Made by a program: the position numbers and the translations under genes
The notes under the pieces: model-generated
The model's database searches: none
Seen by the model: only the letters and a program-made list of their open reading frames with translations
Told to the model about the DNA's origin: nothing
In this document: piece by piece, positions 44,601 through 52,130 of the stretch
How the letters are laid out: each line of letters begins with the position of its first letter
Numbering within the stretch: position 1 is the first letter of the stretch
NCBI GenBank assembly: GCA_041687335.1
Contig: JAWLCE010000007.1
Coordinates: forward strand, 60,978-124,977
DNA: 64,000 bases
Direction: 5' to 3'
DNA from: JAJFUE01 sp041687335
GTDB taxonomy: Bacteria; Sumerlaeota; Sumerlaeia; MVZB01

Positions 44601-45705
44601 GGGTTGGGATTTCAACTGGATGCGGGAGGATGATCGCAATTACGGGCTCATTGAGCTTGGCCGGGCGGTCACCAAGCCCGATGGCCGATTTGAATTCTCG
44701 GTCCAGGACCACGAACAGACGCTCTACATCCAGCCGCGCGAGCACGCCCGCCTGATCAGCGATGCCGCCGCGCGCAAGCTGCAGCAACTGGCAGACGGAA
44801 CCTACCGCATCCCGCTGCAGCCGGGGGCCAGCCTGAGCGGCCACCTGCTGCTGGCCGGCAAACCGCAGGCCGATTCCAATGTTTCATTGAACGCCACTGA
44901 TGAGCGCAATCATCAGCACATGAGCGCCCAAACCGATGCCCATGGCCGCTTTGAACTCCGGGGCTTGACGGCGGGGAACTACACCCTGCACGGCGGGTTG
45001 ATCTGGAACGAAGGCACCGGCATCTACACGATGAGCCGACGCTTGGAACTCAAGGAGGGCGAGCGTTGTGAGCTCAACCTGGGCGACGGGCTCGGCGACC
45101 TCTTGCTCTTTGGGATGGTGCTGGATGGCGGTGAGCCGGTCAGTAAGGCGCACATCACGCTTCGGCCTTTGTTTGATTGGGATTATCAATCCATCAGCGG
45201 CTGGACCGACGAAGATGGGATTTACACCATTGATGGTCTGCGGCCGGGACGCTACCGGGCCAGCGTAAGTCAGCACACGGAGGCCGGGAGACGGAATTTC
45301 TCCCACCAGGAGGAAGTCGAGGTGCGGGAAATTGAAACCCAGCACATCTTCGAGCGTGCCAAACGTTACCAAGTCACCGCGCGGCTGGTGTTCGACCAGG
45401 GCGTCAGCGACGACTTCAAGGCCTCGCTGAGGCAGGCCAGGCTTCAGATCAGCGAGATTCAAAATGGGCAGATCAGCTTCACGAATCTGGATATGCACGG
45501 GCAGGCCGAGGTTCAGGATGGGCGGATCAGCTTCACCGGCCGCTTCCAGGGCGAATATGGCATCAGCCTGCATTCGGGCGCCCAGCCGCTCCGCCTGCCC
45601 GGCAGCTTCAGGCTCGACAACCTCAAGGGCGACCAAGATTTGGGCGAGCTCCGCGTCCCCGCCCACCGGCCGGCTGCGGCCGACGTGAACCCGATCAAGT
45701 TCTAG
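41692..45705 (+). CDS. ECF sigma factor fused to a membrane span and about ten carboxypeptidase-regulatory-like domains
   Basis: 1337 residues. Residues about 20-180 are an ECF sigma factor: ERYRALVWTLSWRMLGNEED with DAFQAAWARLFE (region 2), and MLPEKYRLPIQLHYLHGLSQ with EIARMTGISRNTIATRLARG (region 4). Residues 185-245 are alanine- and glycine-rich. A likely span (KSALLGAAAALALATGIYL) at about 253-272 would anchor the protein. A proline/alanine linker (290-325) follows, and then about ten domains of the carboxypeptidase-regulatory-like Ig type, each with a GxVxDxxGxPVxGAxV-like strand, from GTVYGMVRDRQGEPVAGATI near 415 to LLLFGMVLDGGEPVSKAHIT near 1137 and a divergent last one. AAGGAG at an 8-base spacing fixes the start. 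If topology is right, the sigma part is cytoplasmic and the repeats are outside, so release by proteolysis would be needed; this is inference. Confidence 0.82.
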   Translation: MSLDDQGLWARFCAAPDECHFAELYERYRALVWTLSWRMLGNEEDALDAFQAAWARLFELARSEGARLATEPADRIVYQCSIREADNLKKRRNRRSRRELAMELLPQVAAGDLPADERMAGAERRGRLESIIAMLPEKYRLPIQLHYLHGLSQLEIARMTGISRNTIATRLARGLRKLAPLAERAGLGELAGLLAAAALGGGLLAPPSALAAPVVFAQLQSLLAGGAAANVGGLAGSLLAKLSGVGGFMMQAKSALLGAAAALALATGIYLNSDAAEDVKPLQATEAAVATPAAPAPAESPAPAATPPPAAKEPPAAAPTPVSAPDEPTRELQMMVHWTRGRGPIEGMDISVTARPERSRSYRVNNMTDAEGMIRMQIPQSWDQLTARGLHPEAVTSTKNFSINDPSPVRVYFNVGGTVYGMVRDRQGEPVAGATIRSYMGHSGYVGQTETKTDGSFELPKMPAGSTRVVATHGEETSEIRSPTAGTITVVEKERVGPVNLVIEPGATITGRVIERNSGLPISGARIKVANEASWRNRSATTDQEGIFQLNGIPLRQLTIEATSKHYAGQQRVVEPSLHEPNYLEFELDPGAEIHVSVLDEAGEPVAEASLSAGDSNNRSSATTDANGRATLRNLPVDRPATVHASKEGWTTVRSNPVRWEAGPSEEVTLRLSRADLRPGHFIGTVTGPDGQPLPDVTVNYGYFSITRWGERTTTDPAGNYQLMVKDGSSQDVLTAHSSSWATQRKPAKPGTADQPTRVDFQMASSHWIGGTVVDEQDRPIEHATVHLGMHGPQGMDYLSLPATQSYVRTDAQGRFHVEGLPEGQLNLSVSAHSFADQTEKVKLDQEVKLTLKTTGIIRARVVDKRTGEPVRSVSIRIVDRHEQAGQAFSNNEGRYTLSGFRQGDRPQLVVESRGYATASGIEAVADAADAVEELTIELTRGQPLRGLLVDGRNGDPVGGALVIYGSVRPGWDFNWMREDDRNYGLIELGRAVTKPDGRFEFSVQDHEQTLYIQPREHARLISDAAARKLQQLADGTYRIPLQPGASLSGHLLLAGKPQADSNVSLNATDERNHQHMSAQTDAHGRFELRGLTAGNYTLHGGLIWNEGTGIYTMSRRLELKEGERCELNLGDGLGDLLLFGMVLDGGEPVSKAHITLRPLFDWDYQSISGWTDEDGIYTIDGLRPGRYRASVSQHTEAGRRNFSHQEEVEVREIETQHIFERAKRYQVTARLVFDQGVSDDFKASLRQARLQISEIQNGQISFTNLDMHGQAEVQDGRISFTGRFQGEYGISLHSGAQPLRLPGSFRLDNLKGDQDLGELRVPAHRPAAADVNPIKF

Positions 45706-45717
45706 CTAGACTAGAAG

Positions 45718-45778
45718 GGTAGGTCGGCTCTATGAGCCGATACTGGGAGGCCATGTCGGGGTGGAGACCCGACCTACC
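45718..45778 (+). repeat. Cloverleaf-like repeat, copy D (most complete)
   Basis: GGTAGGTCGGCTC-TAT-GAGCCGA, a linker, TGTCGGGGT-GGA-GACCCGACCTACC. The outer GGTAGGTCGG pairs with CCGACCTACC, and two hairpins sit inside. It lies just after the sigma-fusion stop and before the convergent GNAT gene. Confidence 0.88.
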
Positions 45779-45833
45779 ACTATGGGTTCCGGAGCGAAGT
45801 CAAGATCGCCAACGGTGCGGCGGGGCGGCTTCA

Positions 45834-46634
45834 TCAACCCTTGCTCTTTTCAAACATCGTCCAGCCGCCGATCTCCTCGAAGCCCAACCGATGATAGATG
45901 CGACCGGCGCGCGGGTTGTCATAGAACAGGCAGGCAGTTTTTCCCTCGGCCAGCAGGTCGCGGCAGAGCCCGGCCATCAGCGCCGTGGCATACCCGCGCC
46001 CGCGATATGCCAGCCGCGTCGCCACGCCAATGATCATCGCCGAGGCCCGGTTCTCGGCCGCCGTCATCGCCGCCGCCACCATCCGGCCGTCCTGCTCGAT
46101 GCCGTACCCCCGCCCGCTGCCTTCCTCGAGCGCCGCCCGCAATGCGGCATTGTCCCGGTTGAAGTTCTGGAATTCGGCGATCGAACGGTAGAGGTCGGCC
46201 AGCATCTCTATGTCGGCCGGCCCCAATCGGCGCGCAATGCTGCCGTTGATCCCAGCCGGCTCCAGGCAGGCGACCTCCTTCAGTCGGCACAGGTGCGTGT
46301 GCTCGGGCGGCTTGAAGCCCTCAATTGTCCCAAAAGATGCCATCGACCGGCGCTCGCCCGCAAAGCTGATAATGTCGTGGCCACGCAGGAGCCACAGCAC
46401 CCCGTCGCGGTCGAACGGCGCGTCGGGCTCGCGCAGGTTCAGGTTCAGGAAGCGCAGGTAGCGCATCAGCACCAGGCGCAGCCGCCCATCCGCTCCGAAT
46501 TCGCCCCATGCCTGGCAGCGCCCGCCCAGCCCATTGTTCTCCAAATTGCCGATGTTGAACAGGTTGACCTCGGGCTCGGCCAGCAGGTAAGTCTCCAGCA
46601 GCGCCCGGTCGGTTTCTGTCAGCTCACGAATCAT
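45834..46634 (-). CDS. GNAT family N-acetyltransferase
   Basis: 266 residues. The C-terminal half has the GNAT acetyl-CoA site ATRLAYRGRGYATALMAGLC (R/Q-x-x-G-x-G/A), then CLFYDNPRAGRIYHRLGFEE as the last strand and helix. The N-terminal half (ETYLLAEPEVNLFNIGNLEN) resembles the extended two-domain GNATs similar to DUF2156-like or ElaA-like proteins. The substrate is unknown. It is alone, convergent with the sigma-fusion gene and divergent from the GH172 gene. Confidence 0.82.
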   Translation of the reverse strand: MIRELTETDRALLETYLLAEPEVNLFNIGNLENNGLGGRCQAWGEFGADGRLRLVLMRYLRFLNLNLREPDAPFDRDGVLWLLRGHDIISFAGERRSMASFGTIEGFKPPEHTHLCRLKEVACLEPAGINGSIARRLGPADIEMLADLYRSIAEFQNFNRDNAALRAALEEGSGRGYGIEQDGRMVAAAMTAAENRASAMIIGVATRLAYRGRGYATALMAGLCRDLLAEGKTACLFYDNPRAGRIYHRLGFEEIGGWTMFEKSKG

Positions 46635-46826
46635 AAGAGGAAGTCTCCTCGGAAGTCGTTCAATGCAGGCTCACGAAAAGTGCTGCGGCGGGTCCGCAAC
46701 CAAAAGCAGACATGAATTGCCCCCAATCCGCACTATTTCTTTCGTTGATTTCCGCGGTGGCCTGCTCAAGACTGGCTGGTTGTCTGAAAATATCTTTGCC
46801 GACACACTTCGTAAGGGAGCTTGAGC

Positions 46827-47951
46827 ATGCGACCGATGATCCGACTGGCGTGGGTGTTGATTCCAATGCTGCTGGCGGGCGGCTGTGCCCATCCGCGTTC
46901 CGGCGCGGGCGGCGTTGCGGCCGATGGGGCGGCGATCTATCACGTCGACACGCATCTGGAGAGCCGCTCGATTTCGCCCGAGAACCGGAGCGGCGGGCGC
47001 GGCATCGGCGGACAGGCCGCCAGTCCGCTCGGCGTGGGCCGCAAGGGCTCCCCAACGATCACCATTGCGCCCGGCGAGGAAATGGACCTCTGCGACATCG
47101 AGGGGCCGGGCACGATCCGCCACATCTGGATGACCGGGGTGATTCACCGGAACAACGACCGGCTGCGCGCGCTGGTCATCCGCGCCTGGTGGGACGACCA
47201 GCCGCACCCGAGCATCGAGGCGCCGCTGGGGGACTTCATGGGCTTGGCGCACGGCTTTACCAATCCATACCAGTCGGCCGCGCATTCGGTCGGCCGCAAT
47301 ACGGCGCTCAACTTCTGGCTGCCGATGCCGTTTACCCGTCGTGCCCGCATCACCCTGCGCAATGACTCTGAGGCCGACGCACGGATTTTTTACCAGATCG
47401 ACTACACGATCGGCGACCGGCACCCCGTCGACGTGGGGCGCATGCATACCCTGTTCCGTCGCGAGAACCCCACCACGCCGACTGTTGACTTCGAGATCCT
47501 GCCGCGCCGCGTCGGCCGCGGCCGCTTCATCGGCTGCGTGCTTGGCATCCGCGACCTCGACACCAGCCGTTGGTGGGGCGAGGGCGAGGTCAAGTTCTAC
47601 ATCGACGGCGACGAGCAGTTCCCCACCATCGCCGGCACAGGCGCGGAGGATTACGTAGGGCTTTCATATGGGATGCAGGACACTCCGTACCTGCTGCACG
47701 GCTGTTCGCTTAATGAAAACGGCTACATCAGCATGTATCGCTGGCACCTGCCCGACCCGATCTACTGGAAGAAGGACTGCCGCGTCACGATCCAGCAGAT
47801 CGGCTATCGACGCCCCGATTACTTTGAACGCGCCGACGACTGGAGCACCGCCACCTTCTGGTACGAGCCGATCCCGAGCGCGCCGTTGCCGCCGCTGCCG
47901 TCACTCGAGGAGCGCATGGCCGACCTGTATAAGCGCCCGCTCCCGGAATAA
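46827..47951 (+). CDS. GH172-family (DUF2961) lipoprotein
   Basis: 374 residues. The lipoprotein signal is MRPMIRLAWVLIPMLLAGGC, with Cys in the lipobox LAGGC. The mature protein has the DUF2961 pattern: CDIEGPGTIRHIWMTG, the acidic LGDFMGLAHG, YIDGDEQFPTIAGTGAEDYV and YRWHLPDPIYWKKDCRVTI. Characterised GH172 enzymes are difructose-dianhydride hydrolases and arabino- or fructofuranosidases in bacteria of the gut and soil. AGGGAG with 7-base spacing favours the ATG at 46827 over a TTG at 46821. Convergent with an oxidoreductase gene 11 bases away. Confidence 0.85.
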   Translation: MRPMIRLAWVLIPMLLAGGCAHPRSGAGGVAADGAAIYHVDTHLESRSISPENRSGGRGIGGQAASPLGVGRKGSPTITIAPGEEMDLCDIEGPGTIRHIWMTGVIHRNNDRLRALVIRAWWDDQPHPSIEAPLGDFMGLAHGFTNPYQSAAHSVGRNTALNFWLPMPFTRRARITLRNDSEADARIFYQIDYTIGDRHPVDVGRMHTLFRRENPTTPTVDFEILPRRVGRGRFIGCVLGIRDLDTSRWWGEGEVKFYIDGDEQFPTIAGTGAEDYVGLSYGMQDTPYLLHGCSLNENGYISMYRWHLPDPIYWKKDCRVTIQQIGYRRPDYFERADDWSTATFWYEPIPSAPLPPLPSLEERMADLYKRPLPE

Positions 47952-47962
47952 TCGAGCCGGGA

Positions 47963-48967
47963 TCAATACGGGATCCCCGTGCGGGTTTCCCAGCCGCGGA
48001 CGATCTGGTCCATGACCCAGGCGGTGCGCGCGGCCGACTCGCCGCTGCTGGGGCAATGTTCGCCCCCCAGCAGCTCCCCGACGACCGTTTCGATCAGCGG
48101 CTGCTGGATGTGCTCGGGCCACTCCGCCTCGAACCGCTCCTCGCCCGTCTCCCTCAGCAGCCGCACCGGCTTGGGGGCAAACGTTGCCAGCTCGATCCGA
48201 CCCGCCCCGCCGATGATCTCGATCCGATCGACGCGATCGACCTCGGCCGTGGTGAAGCACCATTGCCCCGCCCCCAGCACCCCCGACTCATGTTCCCAGC
48301 TCGCCACGACGATATCCTCGGCCGCGTAGAGCCCCGCCTGATTGGCTGCCCGGCCGCCCGCCGCGGCGATCGGCCCCAGCAGGAAGTCAAGCAGGTCGAG
48401 CTGGTGCGAGGCCAGGTCAAAAAAGTGCCCCCCGCCCGCAATCTCCGGCTGGACGCGCCACGGCGGATTTTCGCGCTGGAAATCCGAGCCCTCGGGCGGC
48501 CGGCTCAGCCGCACGTTGACGAAGCGCGGCTCGCCGATCGCCCCCTCCGCCAGCAGCTCGCGCGCCTTGAGGAAGGTCGGCAGCCGCCGCCGGTAATAGG
48601 CCACGAATAGCGCCACCCCCGCCTCGCGGCAGGCCGCGATCATCCGCCGGCACTCCTCGTGCGTGCGCGCCATCGGCTTCTCGACATAGACCGGCTTGCC
48701 CGCCGCCGCCGCCCGCGCCGTGTAATCCTCGTGCGAGTCGGGCGGGGTGGCGATGTAGATCGCGTTGACCTCCGGGTCGGCGATCAGCGCATCGGCGTCG
48801 TCATACCAGCGCGCGATCCCATGGCGGCGGGCGTAATCCGCGGCCAGCGTCCCGTCGCGCCGCATCACCGCCACCAGCCGCGAGCCCGCCACCTTCGAGA
48901 GCGCCGGCGCGCTCTTTTTCTCGGTCACCGCCCCGCAGCCGATCATCCCCCAGCGCACCTGATCCAT
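47963..48967 (-). CDS. Gfo/Idh/MocA family oxidoreductase
   Basis: 334 residues. The cofactor domain has VRWGMIGCGAVTEKKSAPAL, AIYIATPPDSHEDYTARAAA and GKPVYVEKPMARTHEECRRM with the conserved EKP. The C-terminal part has GGGHFFDLASHQLDLLDFLL with the usual His pair. It is cytoplasmic, with no signal peptide. GAGAGG at a 9-base spacing supports the ATG at 48967; a GTG at 48973 is closer to the previous stop. It is probably in one transcript with the carboxypeptidase-regulatory-like gene before it. With GH172 beside it, sugar turnover is likely. Confidence 0.87.
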   Translation of the reverse strand: MDQVRWGMIGCGAVTEKKSAPALSKVAGSRLVAVMRRDGTLAADYARRHGIARWYDDADALIADPEVNAIYIATPPDSHEDYTARAAAAGKPVYVEKPMARTHEECRRMIAACREAGVALFVAYYRRRLPTFLKARELLAEGAIGEPRFVNVRLSRPPEGSDFQRENPPWRVQPEIAGGGHFFDLASHQLDLLDFLLGPIAAAGGRAANQAGLYAAEDIVVASWEHESGVLGAGQWCFTTAEVDRVDRIEIIGGAGRIELATFAPKPVRLLRETGEERFEAEWPEHIQQPLIETVVGELLGGEHCPSSGESAARTAWVMDQIVRGWETRTGIPY

Positions 48968-48973
48968 TCTCAC

Positions 48974-50299
48974 TCACCTCTCCTGGTCCTGTTCCTGTGT
49001 TGGCTTGACATGCTGCCGCCAGGCTTCCAGCCACATCTGCTCATGCCCCGTAGGCTCCGGGCGCCGAATCAGACGAACTTGGGCGCGCCCGCCGCGCTGG
49101 GGTGAGATATGGCTGCTCTCATACTGCCTGCCGACCGCCTGCATGTCGAGTGTCACCTCAAGCTGGCTCGGCTCATAAGGGTCGTTATCGCCGCCACCGA
49201 TCCAGTATTCGCCCATCTCGGGGTGGAAGAAGGTGATGGACCTGACCGGCATCGGCAAGCCATCGATCGCATAGCGGCCGTCGGCATCGGTGGATGTGTA
49301 TTTAAATTCAGTTTGATATCCATCGAACAACCCGAACCCGACGAGCATGTCGGCCAGTGGTCTCCCCTGCCCATCCTGCACCCGGCCGCTGTAGCTCAGG
49401 TCGTCAATCGTGTCGAGCATCAGGGTTGACTCGTCGCCGGTATCGCCCGGCGCGAATTCTTTGAAGCCTATGTAACGCTCGCCGCGGATGAACAGCGTAT
49501 GCTGCCGAGGGAGCGCACCCGTAAACTGCAGCCGCCCATCCGCATCCGTCGTTTCTTCGAATTGATAGGGACTGAAATCGCCCCTCCGCACACTGCCCAA
49601 TCCGAGGGGCACATAGCCATGCACCCGCAGACCGGCCACTGGCTGGCCGTGGCGATCCAGCAAGCGCAACGAACCACCGACCAGCCGCTCGAGTTGAATG
49701 GTTGTTGAAGTGACCTGGTCTTCGCGAATGAGCCTGCTGAGCCGCGGCCCGACTCCTCCCCAGTCGCCATCACCCACCACCACGGGAGCGGGATTGAAAT
49801 ATGCGAACCGGCCAGGCTCAATGCGCTGCAGATGAAACTGAAACCGGCCATCGGCGGAAATCGGATAGGGGTCGGGCTCGATGTTGTAGTGCTCACGCGG
49901 GCCGGCGCCAAACAGCTTGATTGCCAGCCGATCCAGCGCACCGGCCGCGGGCGGCGCTTGGATGACCCCCTCGATCCGCACCACTGGCTGCAGTTCGAGC
50001 CGCACCTGCGAGAATGAGCTCGCCAGGTCGACGCCGAATACGCCCAGCAGGTCGAGCCGCGCGTGGAGCTGAAGACGGCCCGCATGCGGCCTCACAAGCT
50101 CGATGGCGAAGTGCCCATCCTCGTCGGTCTCGCCGCGCCCCAATTCCGCGTGATGGTCGCTGGCCCGAACCTCGGCCCCGGCGACCGGTTTACCGGCGGG
50201 ATCGACAGCGAGGCCCTCAATCACCGGCGCGGCCATGCCCGCCGACCCGCCAACGACCGCCCAAGCTATCAGGAAGAAAACACGCCTGGCCATCATCAT
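48974..50299 (-). CDS. Secreted carboxypeptidase-regulatory-like domain protein
   Basis: 441 residues. A signal peptide (MMMARRVFFLIAWAVVGGSA, cleaved near GMAA) is followed by several Ig-like beta domains of the carboxypeptidase-regulatory type. The clearest are IEGLAVDPAGKPVAGAEVRA, VGGSLRLLDRHGQPVAGLRV and YSGRVQDGQGRPLADMLVGF, each with a TDxDGxF/Y step. Such domains are also found in the sigma-fusion protein at 41.7 kb, so the two may belong to one cell-envelope system, but distance and direction argue for caution. The C-terminus has no anchor that I can see. AAGG lies 5 bases before the first ATG. Confidence 0.75.
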   Translation of the reverse strand: MMMARRVFFLIAWAVVGGSAGMAAPVIEGLAVDPAGKPVAGAEVRASDHHAELGRGETDEDGHFAIELVRPHAGRLQLHARLDLLGVFGVDLASSFSQVRLELQPVVRIEGVIQAPPAAGALDRLAIKLFGAGPREHYNIEPDPYPISADGRFQFHLQRIEPGRFAYFNPAPVVVGDGDWGGVGPRLSRLIREDQVTSTTIQLERLVGGSLRLLDRHGQPVAGLRVHGYVPLGLGSVRRGDFSPYQFEETTDADGRLQFTGALPRQHTLFIRGERYIGFKEFAPGDTGDESTLMLDTIDDLSYSGRVQDGQGRPLADMLVGFGLFDGYQTEFKYTSTDADGRYAIDGLPMPVRSITFFHPEMGEYWIGGGDNDPYEPSQLEVTLDMQAVGRQYESSHISPQRGGRAQVRLIRRPEPTGHEQMWLEAWRQHVKPTQEQDQER

Positions 50300-50502
50300 G
50301 ACTGCCTTCGCCGAAATTTGACTTGATCATGTTAGAGCGGATTTGGGATTGCAATGCGAAAAGCGACGCAAGTGGTTGGCGCTCGGAATCGCCATAAAAA
50401 TAAAAAGGCAGCCCTTAGATATCGGCACGCTTCCTGCAAGTGCGTAGATCAAAGGACGCCGGCCCGATACGGCGCGTTCAATCCCACTGGAGGTTCCCGC
50501 TC

Positions 50503-51933
50503 TTGGAAGCCAAAGATTGCAAGACCCCGCAGGACGTGCTTGCGCTGATCAAGGAAAAAGATGTCAAGGTGATCGACGTCAAGTTCATGGACTTCCCCGG
50601 TCTGTGGCAGCACCTCAGCGTCCCCGCCTGGCGCTTCGATGAAGACACCTTCAGCGAGGGGTTCGGCTTTGACGGCTCCTCGATCCGCGGCTGGCAGAAG
50701 ATTCACGAGTCCGACATGCTGCTGCTGCCGGACCCGGCCACCGCGCTCATCGATCCCTTCCGTGAAATCACCACCCTCTCGCTGATCTGCAACGTCGCTC
50801 ACCCGATCACCAAGGAAAAATACAGCCGCGACCCGCGCAACATCGCGCTCAAGGCCGAGGCCTACCTTAGCTCCACGGGCATCGGCGACACCGCCTTCTT
50901 TGGCCCCGAGGCCGAATTCTTCATCTTCGATGACGTGCGCTACGACTCCAAGAGCAACGCCTCGTTCTACATGATCGACTCGATCGAGGGCCAGTGGAAC
51001 ACCGGCCGCGACGAAAAGCCCAACCTGGGCTACAAGCCGCGCTTCAAGGAGGGCTACTTCCCCTGCCCGCCGATGGACCACTTCCAGGACCTGCGCAGCG
51101 AGATGATGATGACGATGATCCAGTGCGGTCTGCCCGTCGAGGCCCACCACCACGAGGTCGCCACCGGCGGCCAGGCCGAAATCGACCTCAAGTTCGGCCC
51201 GCTGGTCCACCAGGCCGACGCCACCCTGCTCTTCAAGTACATCGTCAAGAACACGGCCCACAAGTACGGCAAGACGGCCACCTTCATGCCCAAGCCCCTC
51301 TTCGGCGACAACGGCTCGGGCATGCACGTCCACGTCTCGATCTGGAAGGGCGGCAAGAACCTCTTCGCCGGCAACGGCTATGCCGGCCTCTCCGAGATGG
51401 CGCTCTACTTCATCGGCGGCCTCATCAAGCACGCCAACGCCGTGCTGGCCTTCGCCGCCCCCTCCACCAACAGCTACAAGCGCCTGGTGCCCGGCTATGA
51501 GGCCCCCGTCAACCTGGCCTACAGCCAGCGCAACCGCTCGGCCGCCATCCGCATCCCGACCTACAGCCCCTCCGAGAAGGCCAAGCGCATCGAGTTCCGT
51601 CCGCCCGACCCCAGCTGCAACCCCTACCTTTGCTTCTCGGCGATGCTGATGGCCGGCCTCGATGGCATCCAGAACAAGATCGACCCGGGCGACCCGCTCG
51701 ACAAGAACCTCTATGACCTGCCCGCCGAAGAGGCCCGCCTGGTCAAGAAGGTGCCCTGGTCGCTCGAGGGCGCCCTGCAGGCCCTCGAGGAGGACCACGA
51801 GTTCCTGCTCAAGGGCGACGTCTTCACCGAGGACGTCATCGAGCACTGGATCAGCTACAAGATGGAGAAGGAAGTGGATGCCGTCCGCCTGCGGCCCCAT
51901 CCCTACGAATTCAACCTTTACTTCGACATCTGA
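50503..51933 (+). CDS. glnA: Glutamine synthetase, type I
   Basis: Makes glutamine from glutamate, ammonia and ATP. 476 residues, the usual length. The beta-grasp motif DGSSIRGW lies near residue 60, then PEAEFFIFD, GHEVATGGQ-like HHHEVATGGQAEIDLKF, GSGMHVHVSIWKGGKNLF and RSAAIRIP. NLYDLP near residue 400 carries the tyrosine that adenylyltransferase modifies, so the enzyme may be controlled by GlnE. The start is a TTG at 50503 with GGAGG 9 bases before. The upstream frame has residues outside the family. A perfect terminator follows, so it is a single-gene transcript. No sigma-54 promoter was confirmed upstream. Confidence 0.97.
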   Translation: MEAKDCKTPQDVLALIKEKDVKVIDVKFMDFPGLWQHLSVPAWRFDEDTFSEGFGFDGSSIRGWQKIHESDMLLLPDPATALIDPFREITTLSLICNVAHPITKEKYSRDPRNIALKAEAYLSSTGIGDTAFFGPEAEFFIFDDVRYDSKSNASFYMIDSIEGQWNTGRDEKPNLGYKPRFKEGYFPCPPMDHFQDLRSEMMMTMIQCGLPVEAHHHEVATGGQAEIDLKFGPLVHQADATLLFKYIVKNTAHKYGKTATFMPKPLFGDNGSGMHVHVSIWKGGKNLFAGNGYAGLSEMALYFIGGLIKHANAVLAFAAPSTNSYKRLVPGYEAPVNLAYSQRNRSAAIRIPTYSPSEKAKRIEFRPPDPSCNPYLCFSAMLMAGLDGIQNKIDPGDPLDKNLYDLPAEEARLVKKVPWSLEGALQALEEDHEFLLKGDVFTEDVIEHWISYKMEKEVDAVRLRPHPYEFNLYFDI

Positions 51934-51969
51934 CCGCCACCGAAGCAACGCAACCGTATGTTTGAAGCC

Positions 51970-52003
51970 GGGTTCCTACCGAAAGGTAGGAACCCTTTTT
52001 TTT
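51970..52003 (+). terminator. Rho-independent terminator of glnA
   Basis: A perfect 11-base stem, GGGTTCCTACC with GGTAGGAACCC, a GAAA tetraloop and eight Ts. It is 36 bases past the stop codon. Confidence 0.97.
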
Positions 52004-52075
52004 CGCCCATCCGGCCTGCTGCGCGCCCCTTCCCACCGCCCGTGACCCTTGGACAGCTGATTCAGCCGCCGCGCA

Positions 52076-52126
52076 ATCCTACATTTCTGTAGCTTGCCGC
52101 ATAAGCATCCTACACAACCGTAGCTT
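52076..52126. repeat. Two 20-base direct repeats 31 bases apart between glnA and recQ
   Basis: ATCCTACATTTCTGTAGCTT (52076-52095) and ATCCTACACAACCGTAGCTT (52107-52126) match at 15 of 20 positions. Each has a CTAC...GTAG inverted core. The 31-base period is about three helical turns, which would put two protein dimers on one face. The pair lies at the 3' side of both genes. Confidence 0.55.
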
Positions 52127-52130
52127 TTTA

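Noticed and set aside
50360..50400. Possible sigma-54 promoter before glnA (TGGCGC...TCGC)
   Set aside because: The GG-to-GC spacing is 11 instead of 10 bases, and neither half matches the consensus well.
50449..51948. 499-residue open frame antisense to glnA
   Set aside because: Mirrors the codon pattern of glnA; no start context or recognisable domain.
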